Shown piece by piece: positions 1 to 9,457 of a stretch of 47,338 nt of DNA. Location: NCBI GenBank assembly GCA_947475205.1, contig CANJNG010000010.1, forward strand, positions 1 through 47,338. The letters run 5' to 3'. Below the pieces are notes generated by a model that did not search any database, had not been told where the DNA came from, and worked only from the letters and a program-made list of their open reading frames with translations. How positions within the stretch are numbered: position 1 is the stretch's first letter; the number at the start of each line of letters is the position of its first letter. Origin of the DNA: Bacteroidota bacterium. Its GTDB lineage: Bacteria > Bacteroidota > Bacteroidia > JAIBAJ01. The position numbers were made by a program, and so were the translations under genes.

Positions 1-1341
1 CTTCGTGAGATAATCGGCGGTGAGGGTATTGAAATCTGCCGCCACAAAGTTGAGTTCAGGGTGAAAATTGGTAGCTTCCAATATTTGTGAACCACAGAAA
101 AGTGGGTAGAACCGCTCTCTGTTTTGGTGTTTTAACCAATTATCGGAATTTAGGATAACCCCTAAGGTGCCGGGGATTTCAAAATCTAATGTGCCATCAG
201 CCAAGTAAACATAGTCCACTGCTTGTTCGGCGAGGTTCCATTTATCCATCTCCACCGAATAGGCATATCCCAACCCAAACAAATTGGCGGGTGATATACT
301 AGCATTCGGGCTATTTTTCACGAAATGAGATAAATCACCAACTACCCTTGGCACACTATGGCCGCCAATGTTTTTCACGGCTTCGGTTTTGCGTTTGCTG
401 TATTCAAAAGGATTTATGGGATTTAGAGTGAACGGTTTTATGGCTGGTGCTTCATTCCTTTTAGAGTATCGATTCACTAAATCCAAGGCCACCGGAATTT
501 CAAATTCGGGGTCTTCGGTGAGTGAAACCCTCACGGTGTCGCCCAATCCGTCTTCCAACAAAGTGCCAATCCCTGCGGCAGATTTAATTCGTCCATCTTC
601 ACCTTCACCGGCTTCGGTAACGCCGAGGTGCAAAGGATAATCCCATCCCAATTCCATCATTTGACTTACGAGCAAACGATAGGCCTGTACCATCACCTGA
701 GGATTGCTTGCCTTCATGGAAAGCACAATTTCGTGGTAGTTCAAATCCCGACAAATCCGTAAAAACTCCATCGCACTTTCCACCATCCCTAGTGGCGTAT
801 CGCCATAGCGGCTCAAGATTCGGTCACTGAGGCTGCCATGGTTAGTTCCTATCCGCATAGCAGTGCCGTGTTCTTTACATATTTTTACCAAAGGCGTGAA
901 ACGGTTTCGGATGCGTTCCAGTTCGGCTTCATAAGCTATATCGGTGTATTCTATCTCTTCAAACTTCTTTTTGTCGGCGTAGTTGCCTGGGTTCACCCGC
1001 ACCTTTTCCACTATGCGGGCAGCGGCTTCGGCAGCATTGGGCGTAAAGTGAATATCGGCTACCAAGGGCGTGTTGTAGCCCCGCTTTCTCAACTCATTTT
1101 TAATATTCAAAAGGTTATTGGCCTCGTTCATACTGGGGGCTGTAATCCTTACCAATTCGCAGCCTGCCTCTATCATACGTATGCTTTGCTCCACCGTTTT
1201 GATGGTATCCATCGTGTCGGTGGTAGTCATACTCTGCACTCGGATAGGGTTATTTCCACCAAGGATGACGCTACCAATTTTTACTTCGCGTGTTTTGAAT
1301 CGGCTATAAGAAGTGAGGCTGTTGCAGTAATTGTTTTGCAT
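1..1341 (-). CDS. ispG: 4-hydroxy-3-methylbut-2-enyl diphosphate synthase IspG (3' end outside window)
   Basis: Translating the minus strand from ATG at 1341 gives 447 residues open to the window edge, so the C-terminus is missing. The N-terminal part reads as GcpE/IspG: VQSMTTTDTMD, VRITAPSMNEANNL, VADIHFTPNAA, RVNPGNYADKK and GVTEAGEGEDGRIKSA are recognisable TIM-barrel segments. The enzyme is a 4Fe-4S protein of the cytosolic MEP isoprenoid pathway that turns methylerythritol cyclodiphosphate into HMBPP. After about residue 290 the chain continues into the extra central domain typical of the long IspG form of Bacteroidota, plants and Chlamydia (usually over 600 residues); the cysteine-bearing C-terminal domain would lie beyond the window. 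No ORF upstream on the same strand is close enough to be an operon partner: 1480 is the stop of the next gene. Identity is firm; only completeness is unknown. Confidence 0.95.
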   Translation of the reverse strand, partial: MQNNYCNSLTSYSRFKTREVKIGSVILGGNNPIRVQSMTTTDTMDTIKTVEQSIRMIEAGCELVRITAPSMNEANNLLNIKNELRKRGYNTPLVADIHFTPNAAEAAARIVEKVRVNPGNYADKKKFEEIEYTDIAYEAELERIRNRFTPLVKICKEHGTAMRIGTNHGSLSDRILSRYGDTPLGMVESAMEFLRICRDLNYHEIVLSMKASNPQVMVQAYRLLVSQMMELGWDYPLHLGVTEAGEGEDGRIKSAAGIGTLLEDGLGDTVRVSLTEDPEFEIPVALDLVNRYSKRNEAPAIKPFTLNPINPFEYSKRKTEAVKNIGGHSVPRVVGDLSHFVKNSPNASISPANLFGLGYAYSVEMDKWNLAEQAVDYVYLADGTLDFEIPGTLGVILNSDNWLKHQNRERFYPLFCGSQILEATNFHPELNFVAADFNTLTADYLTK

Positions 1342-1379
1342 TTAAGAGCGGAAATACCGGGCAGTTTTTGAAGTTTACA

Positions 1380-1405
1380 CCTGCTGAAAAGCAGGCACAA
1401 AGGTA
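1380..1405 (-). promoter_or_regulatory. Putative ispG promoter -7 element with adjoining inverted repeat
   Basis: On the minus strand TACCTTTG (1405-1398) fits the Bacteroidota -7 consensus TAnnTTTG, about 57 nt before the ispG ATG. Immediately downstream 1395-1380 is a perfect 6-bp inverted repeat, CCTGCT-TTTC-AGCAGG, which would straddle the start of transcription and could be an operator or a short 5' stem-loop. No good -33 TTG is visible at the expected distance, so the promoter is only a candidate. Confidence 0.35.
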
Positions 1406-1479
1406 TTATTTCGTCCGCACGCAGAGAGGCTATGTTTTTATGTTTGAAGACAGCATATCTAATGAATAATGGCCCCCTG

Positions 1480-3042
1480 CTATTTCCGTTTAAACACTTC
1501 CAGTCTTCCATTTTCCAATATCAATACTGGCGTAAAGCAAGAATCAATGAGTCGGTTGGTGTGCACTGTGGCAGAGTCGGTATAGTCTTTTGACCAGCAA
1601 TGGCGGGAGATGTAATCAATTTTTACCCCCGTTTCGGTTTCGTATTTCGAATAGTCGAGTCGTGGCCTATTGCTTGAACTCACGTTGCCTATCCTATTTC
1701 CGGGAAACATTCCACTTTTCCACTTTGTTGGGAAATGTTCCTTTTCGGCTTCGTAATTATCCAAAAGAATAACCTTGTTTGTGATTCCCAAATAGCTTCC
1801 GAAATTAAAATCAAGCCAATGGCAGGAATAATTGAGGGGTAAAACAACTTTCCCGTCAGGAATAATTTTCGATGCCTGAACAAAAAGGGCTGCATCTCCA
1901 CCAAGAAACTTGTAATCCTTATAGATGGTATCTGTTCTGTATAAAACTACCACAGCAACGAAAGCCATAACTAAGCCCGAAATAATTTTGTTTGGACTTA
2001 ACCAAAAAGATAGCATCAGTAAAAAGAAAACCCAAACCATAAGACACAGCCGCATAGAGATAAAGCCCGCCGAACCCGACCAATCGGGTGCAATAAAATA
2101 GGCCAGAAATAGTGCTACAAAGGTTATTGCAGTAGCGATGAAGAAGGTGCTTTTTGTGTTCGGCTTATCGCCCCTTTTTCGGAAATTTTGAAATAAAGCA
2201 AAGGCAAGAATCAATACACAGAATCCGGCCAAAACCTTTCCAAATAGTGCTTCATTTGTAACACCCAAAGTAATTAGGGGATTAGCCACCACTATATGTT
2301 CGGCAAGCAGCGACACGTCTAAATACTTTTTAATAATCGTTGTTTGAACATCGTTTCGGGTAATATATAGCCCCAAAAGTGAACCTGCCGAAATCATCAA
2401 AAACAACACAAGTAAGGAAGTTTTAGGAAGTGCTTTTTTCTGTAAAGCATACACGGCGAGGTAAACAAAAAGGTAGAGATTGAAGATTAAGAAGGGCAAC
2501 AAATGGCCGAAATAAAGCAAAGTGCAAGTGATTATAAAGGCAATTATCCTAGCAATTGACAGCCTATCCAATAATAAATTCCAAACATACATTGCAAGAA
2601 AAAGCAGCCCAAATGCCAAACAGAAACTTTGGAATCCAATACTGGTGAGGAACGAAAATCCAAACGGAAGTGCCAGATAGGAAATAACCGTATTTTGTTT
2701 TGAAATCAATAATCGAAACGACAGCGGGAATAGCAATATAGCTATCGAAAACACTAATTTCTCAGAAACAATTGGATTGCAAACAGTATTGAAGCATATC
2801 AGCAGAAAGTGGCCAAGCAAATTCGGTATGGGAAATATATCTACCCCGAAAAATTGCTGAAACGGGCTATCGCTATCCAATAGCAATGACGAAATGATTC
2901 TGCTATTATATAGGTGAGCCGGTGCATCGCCCGAAATAAACACCGCCGAAAACCAAACCGGAACCAATTGAACCAAACACAGGAAAAGAAACAGGCAGGT
3001 TTCGGGCTTAGGAATGCTTTCCCGAATGCTAAATGGTTTCAA
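1480..3042 (-). CDS. Polytopic integral membrane protein, possible GT-C-type glycosyltransferase
   Basis: A 520-residue protein with roughly a dozen hydrophobic segments from residue 15 to about 380, then a soluble C-terminal part of about 140 residues. The first extracytoplasmic loop has FISGDAPAHLYNSR; an acidic residue in that loop is characteristic of GT-C membrane glycosyltransferases, and the overall plan (many helices followed by a periplasmic tail) agrees. The tail contains YSCHWLDFNFGSYLGI and RHCWSKDY and could be a small globular domain. I do not recognise a named family, so the enzymatic idea is inference. The stop of the upstream hydrolase gene is 36 nt away on the same strand, so the two are probably cotranscribed. 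Start taken at ATG 3042; no earlier in-frame start fits before the neighbour. Confidence 0.7.
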   Translation of the reverse strand: MKPFSIRESIPKPETCLFLFLCLVQLVPVWFSAVFISGDAPAHLYNSRIISSLLLDSDSPFQQFFGVDIFPIPNLLGHFLLICFNTVCNPIVSEKLVFSIAILLFPLSFRLLISKQNTVISYLALPFGFSFLTSIGFQSFCLAFGLLFLAMYVWNLLLDRLSIARIIAFIITCTLLYFGHLLPFLIFNLYLFVYLAVYALQKKALPKTSLLVLFLMISAGSLLGLYITRNDVQTTIIKKYLDVSLLAEHIVVANPLITLGVTNEALFGKVLAGFCVLILAFALFQNFRKRGDKPNTKSTFFIATAITFVALFLAYFIAPDWSGSAGFISMRLCLMVWVFFLLMLSFWLSPNKIISGLVMAFVAVVVLYRTDTIYKDYKFLGGDAALFVQASKIIPDGKVVLPLNYSCHWLDFNFGSYLGITNKVILLDNYEAEKEHFPTKWKSGMFPGNRIGNVSSSNRPRLDYSKYETETGVKIDYISRHCWSKDYTDSATVHTNRLIDSCFTPVLILENGRLEVFKRK

Positions 3043-3078
3043 TGTTGGGGAAATGAAAAATTTTCCTCAAAAATACAC

Positions 3079-4959
3079 TTATTCCACCACCGGCAATTCC
3101 ACAAACGAAGGCCGCCGCTTATTAAGCGTAAACTGAAAATTGTCGGGCTTAGGGCTAGGCAAATCAAAGTGTCCGGCATCGGTGCCTGCAATCGCTAACC
3201 GAACGCTGTGTCCTTTTTTCATTTGATACGAAATGGGCAACATATCCATCACCAATTCTATTTCTTCGCCTTTGTGATAGGGCAGTTCTTCGTTTCGCAA
3301 ATAGGTGTGGTCGGGGTATCCGGTTTTATACATTTTGTTGTCTTCAATCTTCCGGAACGAAGCCCGCAGCAAGCCTTCGGTGATATAGGTTACCGAACCG
3401 TCTGCACCCACATCTTCCAAATAACAAAACACGGTGGCATCGTCGGCATCAGCACTAAATTGCAGCGTAACCAAAGGGTGGCCGGTAATGAGTTTGCTTT
3501 CGGTTAAGGGTAGCGAGGTAAAACAAAGCAGCTTTTCGTCTTCGGCTTTTCGGTCGGCATAATTGGTTGGGCCGTTCATATACATCGTTGTAACACTATT
3601 CCAACGGGAGGTGTTACCGGTGGTGGCAGTATAATCCAGTTTTGTGCTAACTGTTCCTTCTTTGGCATTTTCGACAGAAGCGTTTAATGTTTTATCGGCA
3701 GAAAAATACAAACGTTGTTTTTGTTCGCTTTTCAAAGGCCAGGTTTCGCTGGATTTCCATGATTCTTCCCCTATGGTGTAATACGTAAACACAGGTTCAC
3801 GGTCTATTCCATTATCTATCCCTTTTAAATAATGGTCGAAAAAGCGAAGCATTTCGGTGTAGATGCTAAACTCTACCTTCTTAGTGGCCGAATAAGGACT
3901 GACATTATTCTGCGGGCCATGATCCCAAGGGCCAATCAATACTTTTTTTGTGTTAGATGTATTTTGGAAACCATCAGTGCAGGATTTAGCCAGCGAACCG
4001 TCATACCAGCCGCCAATGCGGTAAATGGCAGCCCCTGAATTCTCAATCTCTTTGCGAAAGGTGTGATTACTAAACGATTCGGCACAGGCATTAATTCCCG
4101 GATGAACATCATCTCTAAACTTTACCGATTTTAATCCTCCAAACACATCAAAATTGCTTTTATGGGTGGTGATAGCTTTATTCAGAATCTTCCTTCCGGC
4201 ATCACCAAAAACGGGGTGAATGCCCTTTACCAATTTTGCAGCACCACCAAAAACAAGATAATTATTATTGTCGAGCGACTTAGTGGTAAAACCCCACACA
4301 TCTACAAACGGACCTTGACACACGCCCCCCGGAAACATAATATTGGAGTACAAATCGAAAATTCCAGAGCGTGGAATGCAGGCTTTAATATTGGGATGAT
4401 GATTAATGAGCATCATTTCGGCCACAGTTGCTCCATACGAAACACCTGAAAGAGCAATATTTCCATCGCTCCATGTTTGTTTCACTATCCAATCAGCAAT
4501 ATCTTTCCCGTCAGCTATTTCCTGCGGGCTGAATTCCATTTTCCGCAAGCCCTGCGATGCTCCGCTACCCCTTGCATCTACAATCACACAGGCATAACCG
4601 CGAGAAGTAAAGAACTCAATCTCTGCTTCTGAAACCACCACTAAAATTGGGTCTTTAACTAAACTAAAAGGAAACTTAGCCTTAATCGAGCGGTTGTATC
4701 GAGTGGGATAAAAAATGGTCGGAACTTTATCGCCCTTTTTCAATCCCTTGGGAAGCAACACATCAACCGCAAGCAAAATGCTATCGGGCATTGGCACGTA
4801 ATAGGATTTAAACTTAAACCCTTTATACTTCGCCTCCGAATACCCCTGATAAACCCCGGGCCGACTGATTTTTTTGTCCTTGATTATCTTTTTATCCTTT
4901 TCGGCGAAAGCAAATAGATTGAAGGCCAATAAGAGCAGCAGCAGGGTAGTTTGTTTCAT
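3079..4959 (-). CDS. Secreted CocE/NonD-family (peptidase S15-like) hydrolase
   Basis: 626 residues with an N-terminal signal peptide (residues 1-19, cleaved near FAFA-EK). The alpha/beta-hydrolase core resembles cocaine esterase and X-Pro dipeptidyl peptidases: VIVDARGSGASQG at about 126-137, the nucleophile elbow GVSYGA with Ser174, GGWYDG giving Asp320, and GPWDHG giving His347, i.e. a complete Ser-Asp-His triad with family spacing. The C-terminal part, about 385-626, fits the jelly-roll X-Pro dipeptidyl-peptidase C-terminal domain (GHPLVTLQFSADADDATVF, LRASFRK, KKGHSVRLAIAGTDA). It should hydrolyse an acyl ester or amide in the periplasm or outside the cell; the substrate cannot be read from sequence. 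The 311-nt gap upstream separates it from the divergent lectin adhesin gene. Confidence 0.9.
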   Translation of the reverse strand: MKQTTLLLLLLAFNLFAFAEKDKKIIKDKKISRPGVYQGYSEAKYKGFKFKSYYVPMPDSILLAVDVLLPKGLKKGDKVPTIFYPTRYNRSIKAKFPFSLVKDPILVVVSEAEIEFFTSRGYACVIVDARGSGASQGLRKMEFSPQEIADGKDIADWIVKQTWSDGNIALSGVSYGATVAEMMLINHHPNIKACIPRSGIFDLYSNIMFPGGVCQGPFVDVWGFTTKSLDNNNYLVFGGAAKLVKGIHPVFGDAGRKILNKAITTHKSNFDVFGGLKSVKFRDDVHPGINACAESFSNHTFRKEIENSGAAIYRIGGWYDGSLAKSCTDGFQNTSNTKKVLIGPWDHGPQNNVSPYSATKKVEFSIYTEMLRFFDHYLKGIDNGIDREPVFTYYTIGEESWKSSETWPLKSEQKQRLYFSADKTLNASVENAKEGTVSTKLDYTATTGNTSRWNSVTTMYMNGPTNYADRKAEDEKLLCFTSLPLTESKLITGHPLVTLQFSADADDATVFCYLEDVGADGSVTYITEGLLRASFRKIEDNKMYKTGYPDHTYLRNEELPYHKGEEIELVMDMLPISYQMKKGHSVRLAIAGTDAGHFDLPSPKPDNFQFTLNKRRPSFVELPVVE

Positions 4960-5270
4960 TTCACAAGAGGTAAAAGGATTTGTTTGAGCGAAAATGAATG
5001 AATTTGCTCAATTGTATGTCTTTCGGAATGTTAAATAATTGGCTTTTAGATTTAATTAACTAAAAGCAAATAGCTATGGCCATAAAGAATCTGCCGCTAA
5101 TTAGGGAATTTTTGAAAAAACTATTACTCTCGGTGAAAGATTTGCTTTGGCATTTTCGGATTAAGCTGCACCCCATCCACATTTTAAAACGGCAATTTCT
5201 CACGTCAAATTTGTTATATAAATATAAGTTGTATTATTGTGCATTAAAATTCCCTTAACAAGCAGGCTAT
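4960..5270. other. Divergent intergenic region between hydrolase and lectin adhesin
   Basis: A 311-nt AT-rich gap between two divergently transcribed genes. It must hold both promoters; the plus-strand candidate is listed separately. A 60-codon open frame at 5076-5258 shows no signal peptide or recognisable motif and I treat it as spurious. Nothing else is evident. Confidence 0.6.
5211..5239 (+). promoter_or_regulatory. Candidate promoter of the lectin adhesin
   Basis: TTG at 5211-5213, an 18-nt spacer, then TATTATTG at 5232-5239, which matches the Bacteroidota -33/-7 pattern TTG-N17-20-TAnnTTTG with one mismatch. The ATG of the adhesin lies 31 nt downstream. Confidence 0.4.
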
Positions 5271-6503
5271 ATGCACAAGAAAACAGTAGTTATACTATTA
5301 CTCTTTGGCTTAATATTTGGCTCAAACCCTGCCTTTGCCCAGTCCACTTGTAATTTAGCAGCTATTCGGGCAGCATTCACAGGGGCAGGTTGTGTGGAAT
5401 TGGCAAACTGCCAAGATGCATGCAGCCTCTATTTTATATTGCCGGTGCAAATGAGTGGTAATTCAGCTCAGGCTTTTGCACAGAATTTAGGTGCAAATTT
5501 AATTTCGGTGGAAAGCCTTGCAGAAAATACTTGCATTGTAAATAATCTAAACTCATTAGGATATGGTGGCGTAATTTGGATTGGATTTAATGATATAGCC
5601 CAGGAAGGGAATTTCGTTTGGTTTGACCAAGCTCCGGTAATCTATACCCATTGGGCAGGCGGCGAGCCCAATAATTCGGGAAATGAAGATTGCACACAAA
5701 TATATCCAAATGGTTTTTGGAATGATTTAAGTTGCGGTTCGGCAAACAGCAAAAGTGTAATAGAAGTAAATTTATGTCCGCAAATTACGGTAACGCCTAA
5801 TCCGGCTTCGGCCACCGTTTGCCGGGGGCAGGGAGTTACGCTGTCGGCAGTTACCATTTTAGGGTCTCCAGCCTATACCTATTCTTGGGGACCGGCCACA
5901 GGGTTAAGCACCACGGCGGGTTCGTCGGTGGTAGCATCTCCACAGATTACCTCAAACTACACTGTTACAGTTACTGATAGATATGGATGCACCGCCACGA
6001 ACACCAAAACAGTAAATATAAACGTTGCAACAGCTAATGCCGGGGCCGACCAAACCACCTGCCTGGGCACTCCCGTAACCTTTATGGGAAGTGGCGGCGT
6101 AACCTATTCTTGGACTCCGGCGACTGGTTTGAACAGTGCGGCTATAATGAACCCAACCGCTACTCCGGCTTATACTACACCCTACACACTCACGGTTACT
6201 GATGCAAATGGCTGCACCGGCACCGACAATATTCTTGTAAACGTAAATCCACTCCCTCCCGCCAATGCAGGGCCAGATGCTCCTATTTGTGTAGGAACAC
6301 CAACCAATCTTAATGCAACGGGAGGAGTGTCGTATTCGTGGTTTCCAGCATCTGGTCTATCAAATACGGCCATTGCAAACCCGGTGGCTAATCCGGCAAC
6401 CACCACCACCTATACTGTTACCGTTACAGATGCAAACACTTGCGTAAATACCGACGCAGTATTGGTAACCGTAAATCCTTACCCACGCCCAATGCAGGGT
6501 TAG
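5271..6503 (+). CDS. C-type lectin domain adhesin, N-terminal fragment before the frameshift
   Basis: 410 codons. Residues 1-23 are a signal peptide ending AFAQ. Residues about 27-170 form a C-type lectin domain: WIGFND at 103-108, the EPN calcium/mannose motif at 132-134, and WND at 150-152 followed by Cys155 and Cys169. EPN plus WND predicts Ca-dependent binding of mannose-type sugars. From about 172 the chain enters Ig-like modules (SYSW...TYTVTVTDANGC...VNP), of which two and most of a third are complete. The frame then stops at TAG 6501-6503, but the expected module sequence continues one frame over in the next entry, so this is the front end of a protein of about 1738 residues. If the frameshift is real, the product would be a secreted lectin with no sorting domain. 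No SprF-type partner gene adjoins it. Confidence 0.85.
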   Translation: MHKKTVVILLLFGLIFGSNPAFAQSTCNLAAIRAAFTGAGCVELANCQDACSLYFILPVQMSGNSAQAFAQNLGANLISVESLAENTCIVNNLNSLGYGGVIWIGFNDIAQEGNFVWFDQAPVIYTHWAGGEPNNSGNEDCTQIYPNGFWNDLSCGSANSKSVIEVNLCPQITVTPNPASATVCRGQGVTLSAVTILGSPAYTYSWGPATGLSTTAGSSVVASPQITSNYTVTVTDRYGCTATNTKTVNINVATANAGADQTTCLGTPVTFMGSGGVTYSWTPATGLNSAAIMNPTATPAYTTPYTLTVTDANGCTGTDNILVNVNPLPPANAGPDAPICVGTPTNLNATGGVSYSWFPASGLSNTAIANPVANPATTTTYTVTVTDANTCVNTDAVLVTVNPYPRPMQG

Positions 6504-9457
6504 ACCAAGCCATTTGTTTAGGAAGCCTAGCCAATTTGTCGGCAAACGGAGGCTCAAGTTATGTTTGGTCGCCAACAACAGGTTTGGGAACTCCCAATAA
6601 CGGAAACACCACCGCATCACCCGCCGCAACCACCACCTACACCGTAACGGCTACTGATTTAAACGGCTGCTCGGCTACCGACAACATTAATATAACCGTA
6701 AATCCACTCCCCGTGGCTGATGCCGGACCCGATGTTGCAATATGTATTGGACTTTCAACCAATTTGCTGGCTTCGGGCGGGGTAAGTTATTCCTGGAGTC
6801 CAGGTGCAGGCATATCGGCCACCAATATCAGCAACCCGGTCGCAAATCCTGTTGTTACAACCACCTATACCGTAACCGTAACCGATGCAAACGGATGCAC
6901 CGATACCGATGATATTATCGTTACCGTAAATCCGCTTCCGCCGGCAAGTGCAGGAAATGATGTAGCGATTTGTATCAATAATTTAACACCACTAACAGCT
7001 TCCGGAGGAACAGCTTATTCCTGGTCGCCAGCTTTGGGATTGTCTTCCACTACAGCATCTAATCCCAATGCCAATCCTACCACTACAACCACTTATACCG
7101 TAACCGTTACCGATTTAAATACCTGTGTAAACACCGATGCAGTTACCGTAACCGTTAATCTGCTTCCTACCCCCAATGCAGGGAATGACCAAGCAATATG
7201 TATTGGAGCTTCGGCCAATTTATCGGCAAACGGAGCGTTCACATGCTCATGGAGTCCCGCTGCAAGTTTGGACAATCCTGCAATCGCCACCCCTGTAGCT
7301 ACTCCGGTAGCTACCACAACCTATACCGTTACCGCCACCGATGCAAATGGCTGCGTTGCTACCGATGACATTATTGTTACCGTAAATCCGCTACCCGTGG
7401 CCGATGCGGGAGCCGATGTTCCCATTTGTATAGGATTAAATACAACCCTTCAAGCCTTGGGTGGAGTAAGCTATTCATGGTCGCCAGCCGCCGGATTATC
7501 GGCTGTGAATGTTGATAATCCCACAGCTAATCCTGTTGCTACTACTTTATATACCGTTACGGTTACCGATATTAATGGCTGTGTGGACGATGATGATGTG
7601 AATGTAACCGTGAACCCTCTTCCCCCTGCCAATGCCGGACCTGATGCAGCAATTTGTATAAATGATTTAACAACCTTGAATGCAGCAGGGGGAGTTAATT
7701 ACTTGTGGTCACCCGCCGCAGGAATTTCCAATACTCAGGTATCAAACCCAAATGCAAACCCAACGGTTACCACCACTTACACGGTAATGGTTCGCGATGC
7801 CAATTTGTGCATCAACACCGATGATGTAATCATAACCGTTAACCCGCTACCTACACCAAACGCCGGAGTAAATCAAGCTATATGTATAGGAGCATCGGCC
7901 AATTTAATGGAGAATAGTGGCCTTTCTTATGTTTGGTCGCCAGCAGCCAGTTTAAACAATGCTACAATTTCAAATCCGGTTGCTACACCATTAGCTACTA
8001 CCACTTATACTGTTACTGGCACCGATGCCAATGGCTGTTCCGCTATCGACGATGTGATTGTAACCGTAAACCCGCTTCCGAATGCTGATGCTGGGCCTGA
8101 CGCTCCTATTTGCATTGGATTATCCACCCAAATTCAGGCATCTGGAGGCGTTAATTATAGTTGGACTCCTGCTACAGGGTTATCTGTAACAAATATTAAT
8201 AATCCGGTGGCAAATCCAGAGGTTAATACTAATTATACCGTAACCGTAACTGATGGAAATGGCTGCGTAAAAACCGATGATATTGATATTATCGTAAATC
8301 CGCTGCCTATTGCCGATGCGGGTTTAGATGTGCCCATTTGTATTGGGTCTTCTACTTTATTAACAGCTACGGGCGGAACACAATATTCGTGGAATCCAAC
8401 TACAAATTTATCAAGTGCCGTTGTGGGAAATCCAACGGCAAGCCCAACTACAACTACACTTTATACCGTTACTGTTACTGATGCAAACACCTGTGTGAAT
8501 ACAGATGATGTTACGATAACGGTGAATCCCTTACCAACACCTAATGCCGGAATAGATCAGGCAATTTGTATTGGAGCTTCAGCTAACTTGTCCGAAAATA
8601 GTGGTCTGTCTTACGTATGGTCGCCGGCAGCAAGCCTCGATATTCCCACCTCTGCAACTCCAATTGCTACTCCTGTTGCCACCACCACCTATACCGTTTC
8701 TGCCACCGATGCCAATGGTTGCGTGGCCACCGATGATATAATTGTTACTGTTAATCCGCTCCCCATTGCCAGTGCAGGGGGCGATGTAAGCATTTGCGAA
8801 GGATTATCAACAAATCTTCTGGCTACTGGCGGAGTTGGTTATTCCTGGAGTCCGGGAACGGGATTGGATGCAACAAATATCGACAATCCGGTAGCTAATT
8901 CGATAATAACTACCACTTATACGGTTACCGTTACCGATGCAAACAATTGTGTGAATACCGCTGATGTAATTGTAACCGTAAATCCACTACCGCCCGCCAA
9001 CGCCGGAACGGATGTAGCTATATGTATTGGAAACAGTACCCAATTATCAGCAAGTGGAGGCGTTTCTTATCTGTGGACTCCCAATCAGTATCTTTCGGCC
9101 AACACTTTACAAAACCCAACTGCTAATCCAGCAGCTACCATTATCTATACAGTTTTGGTTACCGATGCTAATGGCTGTGAGCAAACCGATGATGTTGAAG
9201 TAACCGTAAATCCTTTACCGATTGTCGATGCGGGTCAGGATATTACAATATGTTACAATGAAACAACACCGCTAAATGGGTCAGGAAACGGAAATGTGTT
9301 TGTTTGGTCACCTGTTACTAATCTTTCCGACCCCAATATTCCCAACCCTGATGCCGACCCGAAATCAACTACTATTTATACCCTCACGGTAACGGATGCC
9401 AATACCTGCTTTGATTCCGATGATGTAACAATAACAGTAAATGCTACTCCGTTTGTG
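6036..9457 (+). repeat. Fourteen 228-bp (76-aa) Ig-like modules plus a 231-bp fifteenth, organised as 684-bp three-module units
   Basis: Taking the codon for the second residue of the xAG motif as a landmark, modules begin at 6036, 6264, 6491, 6719 and so on to 9227. All steps are 228 nt except 6264 to 6491, which is 227 because of the single-base deletion. Modules fall into three types that recur in strict order: A (PNAG..QAICIGASANL), B (ADAG.D..ICIGLSTNL) and C (ANAG.D.AICI; ending NTCVNTDDV). A-type landmarks sit at 6491, 7175, 7859 and 8543 and the following B-like module at 9227, each exactly 684 nt apart, so the A-B-C trimer is present four times. Confidence 0.95.

Noticed and set aside
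838-1371. Plus-strand open frame of 177 codons
   Set aside because: It is antisense to ispG, whose family motifs are clear on the other strand.
5076-5258. Small open frame of 60 codons in the divergent intergenic region
   Set aside because: No signal peptide, motif or promoter of its own, and it overlaps the expected promoter of the adhesin.
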